Shown here in pieces: positions 1 to 5,335 of a stretch of DNA of 5,995 nucleotides. Source of the stretch: Betaproteobacteria bacterium (GTDB lineage: Bacteria; Pseudomonadota; Gammaproteobacteria; Burkholderiales; SG8-39). Each line of letters begins with the position of its first letter. Within the stretch, counting starts at the first letter, position 1. Under the pieces are notes generated by a model, which saw nothing but the letters and a program-made list of their open reading frames with translations, did not search any database and was not told the DNA's origin. The position numbers and the translations under genes were made by a program. Where the stretch lies: assembly GCA_004298295.1 (NCBI GenBank), contig SCUH01000317.1:1-5995 (forward strand), given 5' to 3'.

Positions 1-432
1 GCCGCCCCAGACCTGGGCGGCGCGCAGGTAGCCGCTCGCGCCGTCGGCGTGGCGCACGCGCAGCCAGCCGCCGGGCGTGATCTCGAGCAGCTCCAGCGCC
101 ACGCCCGAGGCGGCGACGAATGCGGCCGGCGCGCCCTCCTCCGGGCGCACGCGCACCTCGGCCGCAGGCGCGGTGACCATCACCATGCGCCGGTCGGCGA
201 GGAGCTTCTTCTCGATCCAGGCGAGCGCACCGGTGTGATCGCGCACCTTGACCCAGGCATCCAGGTGAACGATGAGCTCGAGCGGGTAATGCTTCGACAC
301 CACCACCAGCGGCTTCGCCGCCCGCGAGGGCGCGTCGTACAGCACCGCAGCGTTGTCCTGCACCGTGCGGAATTCCGCGCCCAGCGCCAGCGCGCTGGCG
401 AGCAGCCCGGCGGCGAGCGCTGCGGCGCGCAT
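1..432 (-). CDS. Secreted SH3-domain protein, 3' end cut by window edge
   Basis: I read 144 codons from ATG at 432 down to the window edge with no stop. Residues 1-19 look like a Sec signal peptide: one Arg, then an Ala/Leu core ending near ALGA-E. The mature part holds two SH3b-like repeats, about residues 24-76 (LYDAPSRAAKPLVVVS, WVKVRDHTGALAWIE) and 86-142 (VRVRPEEGAP, GGWLRVRHADGASGYLRAAQVW). Proteins of this type usually end just after the final QVW motif, so only a codon or two is probably missing. The ATG follows the secB TGA with no gap, so it is probably translationally coupled to secB. Bacterial SH3b domains commonly bind cell-wall peptides or proteins; a periplasmic envelope role is inferred and the actual function is unknown. 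In E. coli gpsA follows secB; here this gene does. Confidence 0.8.
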   Translation of the reverse strand, partial: MRAAALAAGLLASALALGAEFRTVQDNAAVLYDAPSRAAKPLVVVSKHYPLELIVHLDAWVKVRDHTGALAWIEKKLLADRRMVMVTAPAAEVRVRPEEGAPAAFVAASGVALELLEITPGGWLRVRHADGASGYLRAAQVWGG

Positions 433-897
433 TCAGTTCGCTGCCTGGGACTGCGCCGCGCCCGCGGCCGCCTGCAGGCGCTGCGCGTGGATGGCCTCGA
501 ACGACACCGGCGCGAGCAGCACCGGCGGAAAGCCGCCGCGCGTCACCACGTCCGAGATCGTTTCGCGCACGTAGGGATAGAGGATGTTGGGGCAGGCGAT
601 GGCGAGCAGCGAATCGAGGTCCGCCGCCGGCACGTTGCGCACCGTGAAAATCCCCGCCTGCGCCGCCTCCGCGAGAAACAGCGTCTTCTCGCCCGCGCGC
701 GCGGTCACGGTCACCGTCACCACGACCTGGAACAGGCCCTCGGAGACCTGGCCGGCGTCGCTGTGGACCTGCACTTCGAGCTGCGGCTGCTCGGACTGCA
801 GGAAGATCTGCGGCGCATTCGGCAATTCGAGCGAGAGGTCCTTGACGTAGATCTTCTCGATCTGGAAGGTCGGTTGCTGCTGTTCAGGAGTGGTCAC
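433..897 (-). CDS. secB: Protein-export chaperone SecB
   Basis: SecB is the cytosolic homotetrameric chaperone that holds precursors unfolded and passes them to SecA for export through SecYEG. The 154-residue product has the usual family length (E. coli 155). It shows the FQIEKIYVKDLSLELPNAP start (residues 11-29) and the CPNILYPYVRE block (102-112) followed by RGGFPPVLLAPVSFEA. Residues known in E. coli to contact SecA (D20, E24, L75, E77) are present at the same numbers. The C-terminal tail is Ala/Gln rich rather than the Lys-rich form some species have. The start is GTG at 897: no in-frame ATG fits, and homology begins just after it. The Shine-Dalgarno is weak (GAAAGATC). It lies 26 bp after grxC and abuts the SH3 gene, so it is probably operonic. 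Confidence 0.97.
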   Translation of the reverse strand: MTTPEQQQPTFQIEKIYVKDLSLELPNAPQIFLQSEQPQLEVQVHSDAGQVSEGLFQVVVTVTVTARAGEKTLFLAEAAQAGIFTVRNVPAADLDSLLAIACPNILYPYVRETISDVVTRGGFPPVLLAPVSFEAIHAQRLQAAAGAAQSQAAN

Positions 898-923
898 GGC
901 GATCTTTCGATGGGTCCATCGGC

Positions 924-1202
924 TCAGGCGAGCGACGCCTGCGGATGCGCGGCGAGCAGCGCGTCGAGCTCGCCGCTCGCTTCGAGTTCGTGCAGCTCGT
1001 CGCAGCCGCCGACGTGGCGCGCGCCGATCCAGATCTGCGGCACCGTGCGCCGGCCGCTCCTTTGCATCATCTCGGCGCGCCGCGCGGGGTCGAGGTCGAC
1101 GCGCACCCGCTCGAGATCCTGCACGCCCTTGCGCTCCAGCAGCCGCTCGGCCGAGCGGCAGTAGGGGCAGGTCGCCGTGCAGTACATCAGCACGCGGGCC
1201 AT
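924..1202 (-). CDS. grxC: Glutaredoxin 3 (GrxC)
   Basis: A small cytosolic dithiol glutaredoxin that uses glutathione to reduce protein disulfides and glutathione mixed disulfides. The product is 92 residues with the full family pattern: beta strand ARVLMYC, active site C12-P-Y-C15, the cis-proline TVP motif (53-55) and the glutathione-binding GGCDE turn (65-69). C67 in that turn is an extra cysteine often seen in GrxC. I chose ATG at 1202 because the reading frame upstream of it (to 1271) is Arg-rich and not glutaredoxin-like, and because it sits 16 bp after the rhodanese stop, behind a GGCGG stretch. The order rhodanese-grxC-secB is the same as E. coli yibN-grxC-secB. Confidence 0.95.
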   Translation of the reverse strand: MARVLMYCTATCPYCRSAERLLERKGVQDLERVRVDLDPARRAEMMQRSGRRTVPQIWIGARHVGGCDELHELEASGELDALLAAHPQASLA

Positions 1203-1218
1203 GTCCGCCCGGGGCCGC

Positions 1219-1626
1219 CTACTTCGACACCGGCAGGCCGGCCTGCTGCCAGGCCGCGAGGCCGCCGGCAAGGTTGTAGACCTTGTCGAAGCCGTTGCGG
1301 CGCAGCAGCCCGATGGCGTTGCTCGAGCGGTTGCCGCTTTCGCACAGCACGATCACCGGCCGGGCCTTGAACTTGGTGAATTCGGGCAGCCGGCGTTCGA
1401 GTTCGGCGAGCGGCGCGTTCTTCGCGCCCAGAATGTGGCCCTTGGCGTAATCGGCCGGCAGGCGCACGTCGAGCACCAGCGCGTCCTCGCGATTGATCAG
1501 GTGCGTGGCCTGCAGCGTGCTGACCCAGGGCCCGCCGGCGCCGCGCCGCACCAGCGGCCAGACCAGCATCGCCCCGGAGACGAAGGCGACCGCGATCAGC
1601 AGCAGGTTGTTCTGGACGAAGTCCAT
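1219..1626 (-). CDS. yibN: Membrane-anchored rhodanese-like sulfurtransferase (YibN type)
   Basis: A single-domain rhodanese of 135 residues. Residues 8-26 (LLLIAVAFVSGAMLVWPLV) form one N-terminal transmembrane segment, so the catalytic domain is tethered to the inner membrane, probably facing the cytosol. Rhodanese landmarks follow: DVR (53-55), GHI (63-65), active loop C95-E-S-G-N-R-S (95-101) with the catalytic cysteine C95, and the closing YNLAGGLAAW (117-126). Such enzymes carry sulfur as a cysteine persulfide; the acceptor cannot be read from sequence. ATG at 1626 directly abuts the arsR stop (TAG then ATG), which suggests translational coupling. Placement next to a Cys-pair ArsR and a glutaredoxin fits a persulfide or thiol-handling role. 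The name follows E. coli synteny and the shared anchor architecture. Confidence 0.9.
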   Translation of the reverse strand: MDFVQNNLLLIAVAFVSGAMLVWPLVRRGAGGPWVSTLQATHLINREDALVLDVRLPADYAKGHILGAKNAPLAELERRLPEFTKFKARPVIVLCESGNRSSNAIGLLRRNGFDKVYNLAGGLAAWQQAGLPVSK

Positions 1627-1947
1627 CTACTTGCGCGGCTCGCCGCAGAACACCTCGCGCATCATGCTGATCAGCTGCAGCGTGCGTTCGTCGCCGACGC
1701 GGTAGTAGACGCGGTTGGCGTCCTTGCGCGCGAGCAGCACCTGCTTGTCGCGCAGGATGCCCAGGTGCTGCGAGACGTTCGACTGCGAGGTGCCCACCGC
1801 CTCGACGATGTCCTGCACGCTCACTTCGGCCGTGCCGATGACGCACAGGATGCGCAGGCGCAGGGGATGCGCCATCGCCTTCAGCGCGCGCGCCGCCTGC
1901 TCGACGTGCTCCTGCGTCTCGATCAAGTCGAAGGTGTCCCGTTTCAT
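1627..1947 (-). CDS. ArsR/SmtB-family repressor with SqrR/BigR-type cysteine pair
   Basis: A 106-residue winged helix-turn-helix protein. The core runs from AMAHPLRLRIL (24-34) through VQDIVEAVGTSQSNVSQHLGIL (44-65, recognition helix about 54-65) to the wing ARKDANRVYYRV (73-84) and a C-terminal dimer helix. No ArsR-type CVC metal site is present in the first helices. The only cysteines are C35 (helix 2) and C101 (last helix), 66 apart, matching C41/C107 of SqrR and C42/C108 of BigR, which sense persulfide by forming a di- or polysulfide bridge. A sulfide/persulfide-responsive repressor is therefore inferred, supported by the adjoining rhodanese. ATG at 1947 is chosen because family homology begins there; no Shine-Dalgarno precedes it. 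It heads the leftward operon and probably regulates itself and perhaps gpmA through the 21-bp shared gap. Confidence 0.9.
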   Translation of the reverse strand: MKRDTFDLIETQEHVEQAARALKAMAHPLRLRILCVIGTAEVSVQDIVEAVGTSQSNVSQHLGILRDKQVLLARKDANRVYYRVGDERTLQLISMMREVFCGEPRK

Positions 1948-1953
1948 GGCGAC

Positions 1954-1961
1954 ATTATAAT
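1954..1961. promoter_or_regulatory. Palindromic ATTATAAT: paired -10 boxes of divergent promoters and candidate ArsR operator
   Basis: The only AT-rich island between arsR and gpmA is ATTATAAT, an 8-bp perfect palindrome. It gives TATAAT on the plus strand (1956-1961) and TATAAT on the minus strand (1959-1954). Placing +1 seven bases after each box puts starts at about 1968 (plus) and 1947 (minus), against start codons at 1969 and 1947, so both mRNAs would be leaderless or nearly so. The -35 matches are poor: GTGTCC at 1934-1939 for gpmA, nothing clear for arsR. That suggests reliance on an activator, a non-consensus -35, or a further upstream start. ArsR proteins such as BigR bind AT-rich palindromes overlapping -10 boxes, so this may also be the operator (inference). 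Confidence 0.55.
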
Positions 1962-1968
1962 TGAGTGC

Positions 1969-2718
1969 ATGCACAAGCTCGTGCTGCTGCGCCACGGCGA
2001 GTCGGACTGGAACCGCGAGAACCGCTTCACCGGCTGGACCGACGTCGATCTCTCGGCGCGCGGCGTCGAGGAGGCGCGCGCCGCCGGCCGCTCGCTGCGG
2101 GCCGATGGCCTGCAGTTCGACCTCGCGTTCACTTCGGTGCTCCGGCGCGCCATCCGCACGCTCTGGCTGGTGCTCGAGGAAATGGACCTGCAATGGATCC
2201 CCGAGCACAAGAGCTGGCGCCTGAACGAGCGCCACTACGGCGCGCTGCAGGGGCTCAACAAGGCGGAGACGGCGGCCCGGTTCGGCGACCGGCAGGTGCT
2301 CGCCTGGCGGCGCAGCTACGACGTGCCGCCGCCGGCGCTCGAACCTTCGGATCCCCGCAATGCCGCGGGCGATCCGCGTTACGCGGACCTCGCCGCCGCC
2401 GAGCTGCCGCTCACCGAATGCCTCAAGGACACGGTGGCGCGCGTACTGCCTTACTGGAACGGCACGATCGCGCCCGCGGTGCGCTCGGGCCGGCGGGTGC
2501 TCGTGGCAGCGCACGGCAATTCGCTGCGCGCCCTGGTGAAGCATCTCGACGCCATCACGGACGCCGACATCGTCGGCCTCAATATCCCGACCGGGATGCC
2601 GCTCGTCTACGAGCTCGACGACGCGCTGCAGCCGCTGCGCCACTACTACCTGGGCGAAGCCGACGAGGTGGCGCAGCGCATCGCCGCAGTCGCGGCGCAA
2701 GGCAGGACCCAAGCCTGA
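1969..2718 (+). CDS. gpmA: 2,3-bisphosphoglycerate-dependent phosphoglycerate mutase
   Basis: Cytosolic glycolytic and gluconeogenic enzyme that interconverts 3- and 2-phosphoglycerate through a phosphohistidine intermediate primed by 2,3-BPG. The product has 249 residues (E. coli GpmA 250). It shows LLRHGESDWNRENRFTGW (6-23) with catalytic H9, the LNERHYGALQG block (85-95) with acid/base E87, the long insertion typical of dPGM rather than short phosphatase-like mutases, and AAHGNSLRALVKHL (180-193) with H182. ATG at 1969 aligns with the family start. Upstream there is only a weak GAG three bases away, and a TATAAT ends 7 bp before it, so translation may be leaderless. At the equivalent place in E. 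coli and Pseudomonas the mutase is the unrelated cofactor-independent GpmI. Its stop overlaps the proposed envC start. Confidence 0.97.
   Translation: MHKLVLLRHGESDWNRENRFTGWTDVDLSARGVEEARAAGRSLRADGLQFDLAFTSVLRRAIRTLWLVLEEMDLQWIPEHKSWRLNERHYGALQGLNKAETAARFGDRQVLAWRRSYDVPPPALEPSDPRNAAGDPRYADLAAAELPLTECLKDTVARVLPYWNGTIAPAVRSGRRVLVAAHGNSLRALVKHLDAITDADIVGLNIPTGMPLVYELDDALQPLRHYYLGEADEVAQRIAAVAAQGRTQA
2703..2707 (+). promoter_or_regulatory. Ribosome binding site supporting the CTG start of envC
   Basis: CAGGA lies inside the last codons of gpmA, and its final A is 7 nt before the CTG at 2715. This is a good Shine-Dalgarno core at normal spacing. It is the main sequence support for initiation at a non-canonical codon that overlaps the gpmA TGA (CTGA), in the manner of the common ATGA coupled overlaps. 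Confidence 0.5.
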
Positions 2719-3875
2719 TCCGCGTCCTCGCCCTCGCCGCCGTTCTGGCCGCAGCGCCGGCCGGCGCTGCGGCGACGCGCGAGGAGGACCTGAAGGCGCT
2801 GCGCACGCGCATCGACGCCCTCAGGTCCGAGCTCGACAGCCGCGAGAGCGACCGGCGCGAGGCGCGCGAGGCGCTGCGCGCCTCGGAGTCGGCCATCTCG
2901 GAGGCGACGCGGACGCTGGCGAAACTCGAAACTGAGGGACGGCAGGCGCGCGACGCGCTGGCGCGCGCCGGCGAGCAGCGCCAGCGCCTCGAGCAGTCGC
3001 TCGCCGACCGGCAGACGGCGCTCGCGCGCCTGCTGGCCTCGCGCGCCACCGCCGGCGCCCCCGATGTCGTGCGGCTCACGCTCTCCGGCAAGGATCCCAG
3101 CGAAGTCGCGCGCCAGCTCTACTACCTTGCGGTGCTTTCGCGCGCGGCGGCGCGCCTGATCGAAGCGCATCGCGCGGGCCTCGCGGAACTCGAGCGCCTG
3201 CGCGACGAATCGCAGAACCGCGCGCGCGAGCTCGGCGCCATCGAGGCGCAGCAGCGCGCCGATCGCGACCGGGTGGTGGCCGAGCGGCGCGAACGCCGCC
3301 GCGTGCTGGAGCGCATTGCAGGCGAACTGCGCTCCGGGCGGCGCGAGATGAAGCGCATGCTGGCGGACGAACAGCGGCTCGCGCGCCTGGTGCAGGAGAT
3401 CGGGCGCGTGCTCGCCAGCCGGCCGGGCGCCGGTTACCGGCGCAGCGAGCCGCTGCCGGAGGCCGGGACCGATGGCCGCCCGTTCGCCAGCCTGCGGGGC
3501 AGCCTCGGACTTCCGGTGCGCGGGGAACTTGCCGGCCGTTTCCGTGCCCAACGGGGTAATGCGCCGGGGTCCAAGGGCCTGTTCATCCGCGCGCCCGAAG
3601 GCGAGCCGGTGCGGGCCGTGGCCGCCGGACGCGTGGTTTACGCCGAGTGGATGCGCGGCTTCGGTAATCTGCTCATCGTCGATCACGGCGATGCGTATCT
3701 GTCGGTCTACGGCAACAACGAAGCGCTGCTCAAGCAAACGGGCGACGCCGTGAAGGCCGGTGAGAGCGTGGCCACCGTGGGCGCGAGCGGTGGCCGCAAT
3801 GAATCGGGCGTATACTTTGAATTACGCCATCTGGGCCAGCCGTTCGACCCCATGAGTTGGGTGAGGTCGAAGTGA
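2715..3875 (+). CDS. envC: Murein hydrolase activator EnvC, CTG start
   Basis: Periplasmic divisome-associated protein that, in E. coli, activates amidases AmiA and AmiB to split septal peptidoglycan. The 386 residues comprise a signal peptide (1 to about 19: one Arg, Leu/Ala core, AGA-type cleavage), two long charged coiled-coil stretches (about 21-110 and 145-230), and a C-terminal LytM/M23 domain (about 285-383: GLFIRAPEGEPVRAV, GFGNLLIVDHG, FELR, WV). The zinc site is degenerate: the H-x-G-x-D motif reads S286-K-G-L-F290 and the H-x-H motif reads G365-V-Y367, leaving only H324. Lost catalysis is normal for EnvC and marks an activator, not a peptidase. No ATG, GTG or TTG lies in frame between gpmA's last half and 3069 (V119). 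CTG at 2715 is chosen because the signal peptide begins there, an AGGA precedes it, and it overlaps the gpmA stop. Confidence 0.88.
   Translation: MIRVLALAAVLAAAPAGAAATREEDLKALRTRIDALRSELDSRESDRREAREALRASESAISEATRTLAKLETEGRQARDALARAGEQRQRLEQSLADRQTALARLLASRATAGAPDVVRLTLSGKDPSEVARQLYYLAVLSRAAARLIEAHRAGLAELERLRDESQNRARELGAIEAQQRADRDRVVAERRERRRVLERIAGELRSGRREMKRMLADEQRLARLVQEIGRVLASRPGAGYRRSEPLPEAGTDGRPFASLRGSLGLPVRGELAGRFRAQRGNAPGSKGLFIRAPEGEPVRAVAAGRVVYAEWMRGFGNLLIVDHGDAYLSVYGNNEALLKQTGDAVKAGESVATVGASGGRNESGVYFELRHLGQPFDPMSWVRSK
3807..3828 (+). promoter_or_regulatory. AT-rich island in the envC 3' end with inverted repeat and TATACT box, possible ctpA promoter
   Basis: Codons 366-370 of envC are GTA TAC TTT GAA TTA, a run that breaks sharply from the surrounding G/C-ending codons; TTA is especially unusual here. 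The patch contains TATACT (3811-3816, five of six to the -10 consensus). It is framed by inverted arms GGCGTA (3807-3812) and TACGCC (3823-3828) around a 10-nt middle. It lies about 100 bp upstream of the ctpA ATG. The best -35-like hexamer, GTGGCC at 3790-3795, has only three matches and a short 15-bp spacer, so promoter function is tentative. Confidence 0.3.
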
Positions 3876-3885
3876 GCGCGACAAC

Positions 3886-3900
3886 GCGAGCGTCGCTCGC
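3886..3900 (+). other. Short perfect hairpin in the envC-ctpA spacer
   Basis: GCGAGCG, then T, then CGCTCGC form a perfect inverted repeat. As RNA this gives a 6-bp stem with a 3-nt GTC loop, ending 5 nt before the ctpA Shine-Dalgarno (3906-3912). No T run follows, so it is not an ordinary intrinsic terminator. It could act in mRNA processing or stability, or affect access to the ribosome binding site. High GC content makes chance occurrence fairly easy. Confidence 0.35.
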
Positions 3901-3905
3901 CGCAC

Positions 3906-3912
3906 GAGGGAA
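3906..3912 (+). promoter_or_regulatory. Ribosome binding site of ctpA
   Basis: GAGGGAA ends 6 nt before the ATG at 3919. It is the clearest Shine-Dalgarno in the window and fixes the ctpA start. A nearer ATG at 3912 is out of frame. Confidence 0.7.
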
Positions 3913-3918
3913 TGATCC

Positions 3919-5328
3919 ATGAGTAGCAGGGTGGGAAAGCTGGGCCTGGTTCTCGCCGGCGTCGTCGCCGGCATCCTGGTGAGCCTGAATTTCCAGGCGG
4001 TCGCCGATCGCGCCACGCGCTCGCCGCTGCCGATTTCGGAGTTGCGCGCCTTCACCGAGGTGTTCGGCGCCATCAAGGCCAATTACGTCGAGCCGGTGGA
4101 GGACAAGCGCCTCATCACCGAAGCGATCAACGGCATGCTCTCGGGGCTCGATCCGCACTCGGCGTATCTCGATGCCGACGCCTTCAAGGACCTGCAGGTC
4201 AGCACGCACGGCCAGTTCGGCGGCCTGGGCATCGAGGTCGGCATGGAAGACGGCTTCGTCAAGGTGGTGTCGCCGATCGAGGACACGCCCGCGTTCAAGG
4301 CCGGCATCAAGCCGGGCGATCTGATCATCAAGCTCGACGACACGCCGGTGAAGGGCATGACGCTGCAGGACGCGGTCAAGCGCATGCGCGGCAAGCCCAA
4401 TACCCAGATCGTGCTCACCATCTCGCGCAAGGGCGAGACGCAGCCGATCGTGGTCAGCCTGACGCGCGCCGTGATCAAGGTGCAGAGCGTGAAGTCGAAG
4501 TTCATCGAGCCGGGCTTCGCCTGGGTGCGCGTGTCGCAGTTCCAGGAAGGCACCGCCGAGGGCATGGTCAGGCACCTGGAAGGGCTGTTCAGGCAGGGTC
4601 CCGTCAGAGGGCTGGTGCTCGACCTGAGGAACGACCCGGGCGGGCTGCTCTACGGGGCGGTCGCGATTTCAGCAGCGTTCCTGCCCTCGAAATCGCTGGT
4701 CGTGTCCACCGACGGACGCAACGAGGATGCGCGCCGCAAGTACGTTGCGAGCGCCGATGACTACATGCGCGGCGGGCGCGATGACGTGCTGAGGAGCCTG
4801 CCGGCCGCGGTCAAGACGGTGCCGATGGTGGTGCTGGTGAATGGCGGCTCGGCTTCGGCTTCGGAAATCGTCGCCGGCGCGCTGCAAGACCACAAGCGCG
4901 CCGTGGTGATGGGCACGCAGACTTTCGGCAAGGGTTCCGTGCAGACCATCATGCCGCTCGGCAACAACACCGCGATCAAGCTGACCACGGCGCGGTACTT
5001 CACGCCGGGCGGCCGCTCGATCCAGGCGAAGGGCATCACGCCGGACATCATCGTCGAGGAGCCGGGTACGACACCGCTGTTGCGCGTGCGCGAGGCCGAC
5101 CTGCAGCGCCACCTCTCGAACGGCGAGCAGAAGGACAGCGAAAAGTCCGTAGCGCCGCGCACGCAGCCGCACCCGAATGGCGCCGCAGCCGAGCAACCGG
5201 TGCAGCCACCGCTCGAACTCGGCTCGAAGGATGATTTCCAGTTGACCCAGGCGCTCGCGCACCTCAAGGGGCAGCCGGTGCTTTCCAAGCCCGCGGCGAC
5301 GGTCGCCCAGAACAAGAAGGGCGGCTGA
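3919..5328 (+). CDS. ctpA: S41 carboxy-terminal processing protease CtpA
   Basis: Periplasmic serine protease, anchored or exported by an N-terminal hydrophobic segment (about 8-27, LGLVLAGVVAGILVSLNF), that trims proteins from the C-terminus. In Gram-negatives, relatives act on peptidoglycan hydrolases and lipoproteins. The 469 residues hold an N-terminal helical region ending in GLDPHSAYLD (76-85), a PDZ domain (about 97-182, with GGLGIEV and KAGIKPGDLIIKLDD), and the S41 core. The core contains LVLDLRNDPGGLL (232-244), NGGSASASEI (308-317) with nucleophile S313, and TFGKGSVQ (335-342) with K338 and Q342. The S-K gap of 25 and K-Q gap of 4 match the catalytic triad of B. subtilis CtpB (S309, K334, Q338). 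The tail after about 400 is low complexity, rich in Pro, Gln and Ala. It lies 43 bp after envC, the same pairing as in Pseudomonas, suggesting control of septal or wall hydrolases. Confidence 0.96.
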   Translation: MSSRVGKLGLVLAGVVAGILVSLNFQAVADRATRSPLPISELRAFTEVFGAIKANYVEPVEDKRLITEAINGMLSGLDPHSAYLDADAFKDLQVSTHGQFGGLGIEVGMEDGFVKVVSPIEDTPAFKAGIKPGDLIIKLDDTPVKGMTLQDAVKRMRGKPNTQIVLTISRKGETQPIVVSLTRAVIKVQSVKSKFIEPGFAWVRVSQFQEGTAEGMVRHLEGLFRQGPVRGLVLDLRNDPGGLLYGAVAISAAFLPSKSLVVSTDGRNEDARRKYVASADDYMRGGRDDVLRSLPAAVKTVPMVVLVNGGSASASEIVAGALQDHKRAVVMGTQTFGKGSVQTIMPLGNNTAIKLTTARYFTPGGRSIQAKGITPDIIVEEPGTTPLLRVREADLQRHLSNGEQKDSEKSVAPRTQPHPNGAAAEQPVQPPLELGSKDDFQLTQALAHLKGQPVLSKPAATVAQNKKGG

Positions 5329-5335
5329 AGCTTCC

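Noticed and set aside
49..1164. Long plus-strand reading frame opposite secB and grxC
   Set aside because: It is Arg/His-rich with no recognisable domain and lies antisense to well-supported genes; high GC keeps opposite frames open.
1944..1955. Tiny ATG-TCG-CCA-TGA reading frame just before arsR on the minus strand
   Set aside because: It overlaps the predicted -10 box and would lie upstream of the likely transcription start, so it is probably not transcribed.
1177..1968. N-terminal extension of gpmA reaching back to 1177
   Set aside because: It runs antisense through the rhodanese and arsR genes and the extra residues resemble no protein; mutase homology begins at 1969.
1948..2712. Upstream extension of arsR antisense to gpmA
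   Set aside because: The extension is an Arg-rich shadow of gpmA, and ArsR homology begins at the ATG at 1947.
2646..3737. 363-codon minus-strand frame opposite envC
   Set aside because: Low-complexity Ala/Arg/His composition, no domain, and fully antisense to a gene with clear EnvC features.
3540..3875. EnvC LytM domain as an active M23 metallopeptidase
   Set aside because: The zinc ligands of both H-x-G-x-D and H-x-H motifs are absent, as in known EnvC activators.
3730..4575. 281-codon minus-strand frame opposite ctpA
   Set aside because: Composition mirrors the antisense of a GC-rich gene (His, Asp, Arg, Leu repeats) and no motif was found.
4846..4865. Tandem CGGCTT-like repeat in ctpA
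   Set aside because: It encodes the conserved S-A-S-A-S catalytic loop of S41 proteases, so the repetition follows from the protein.
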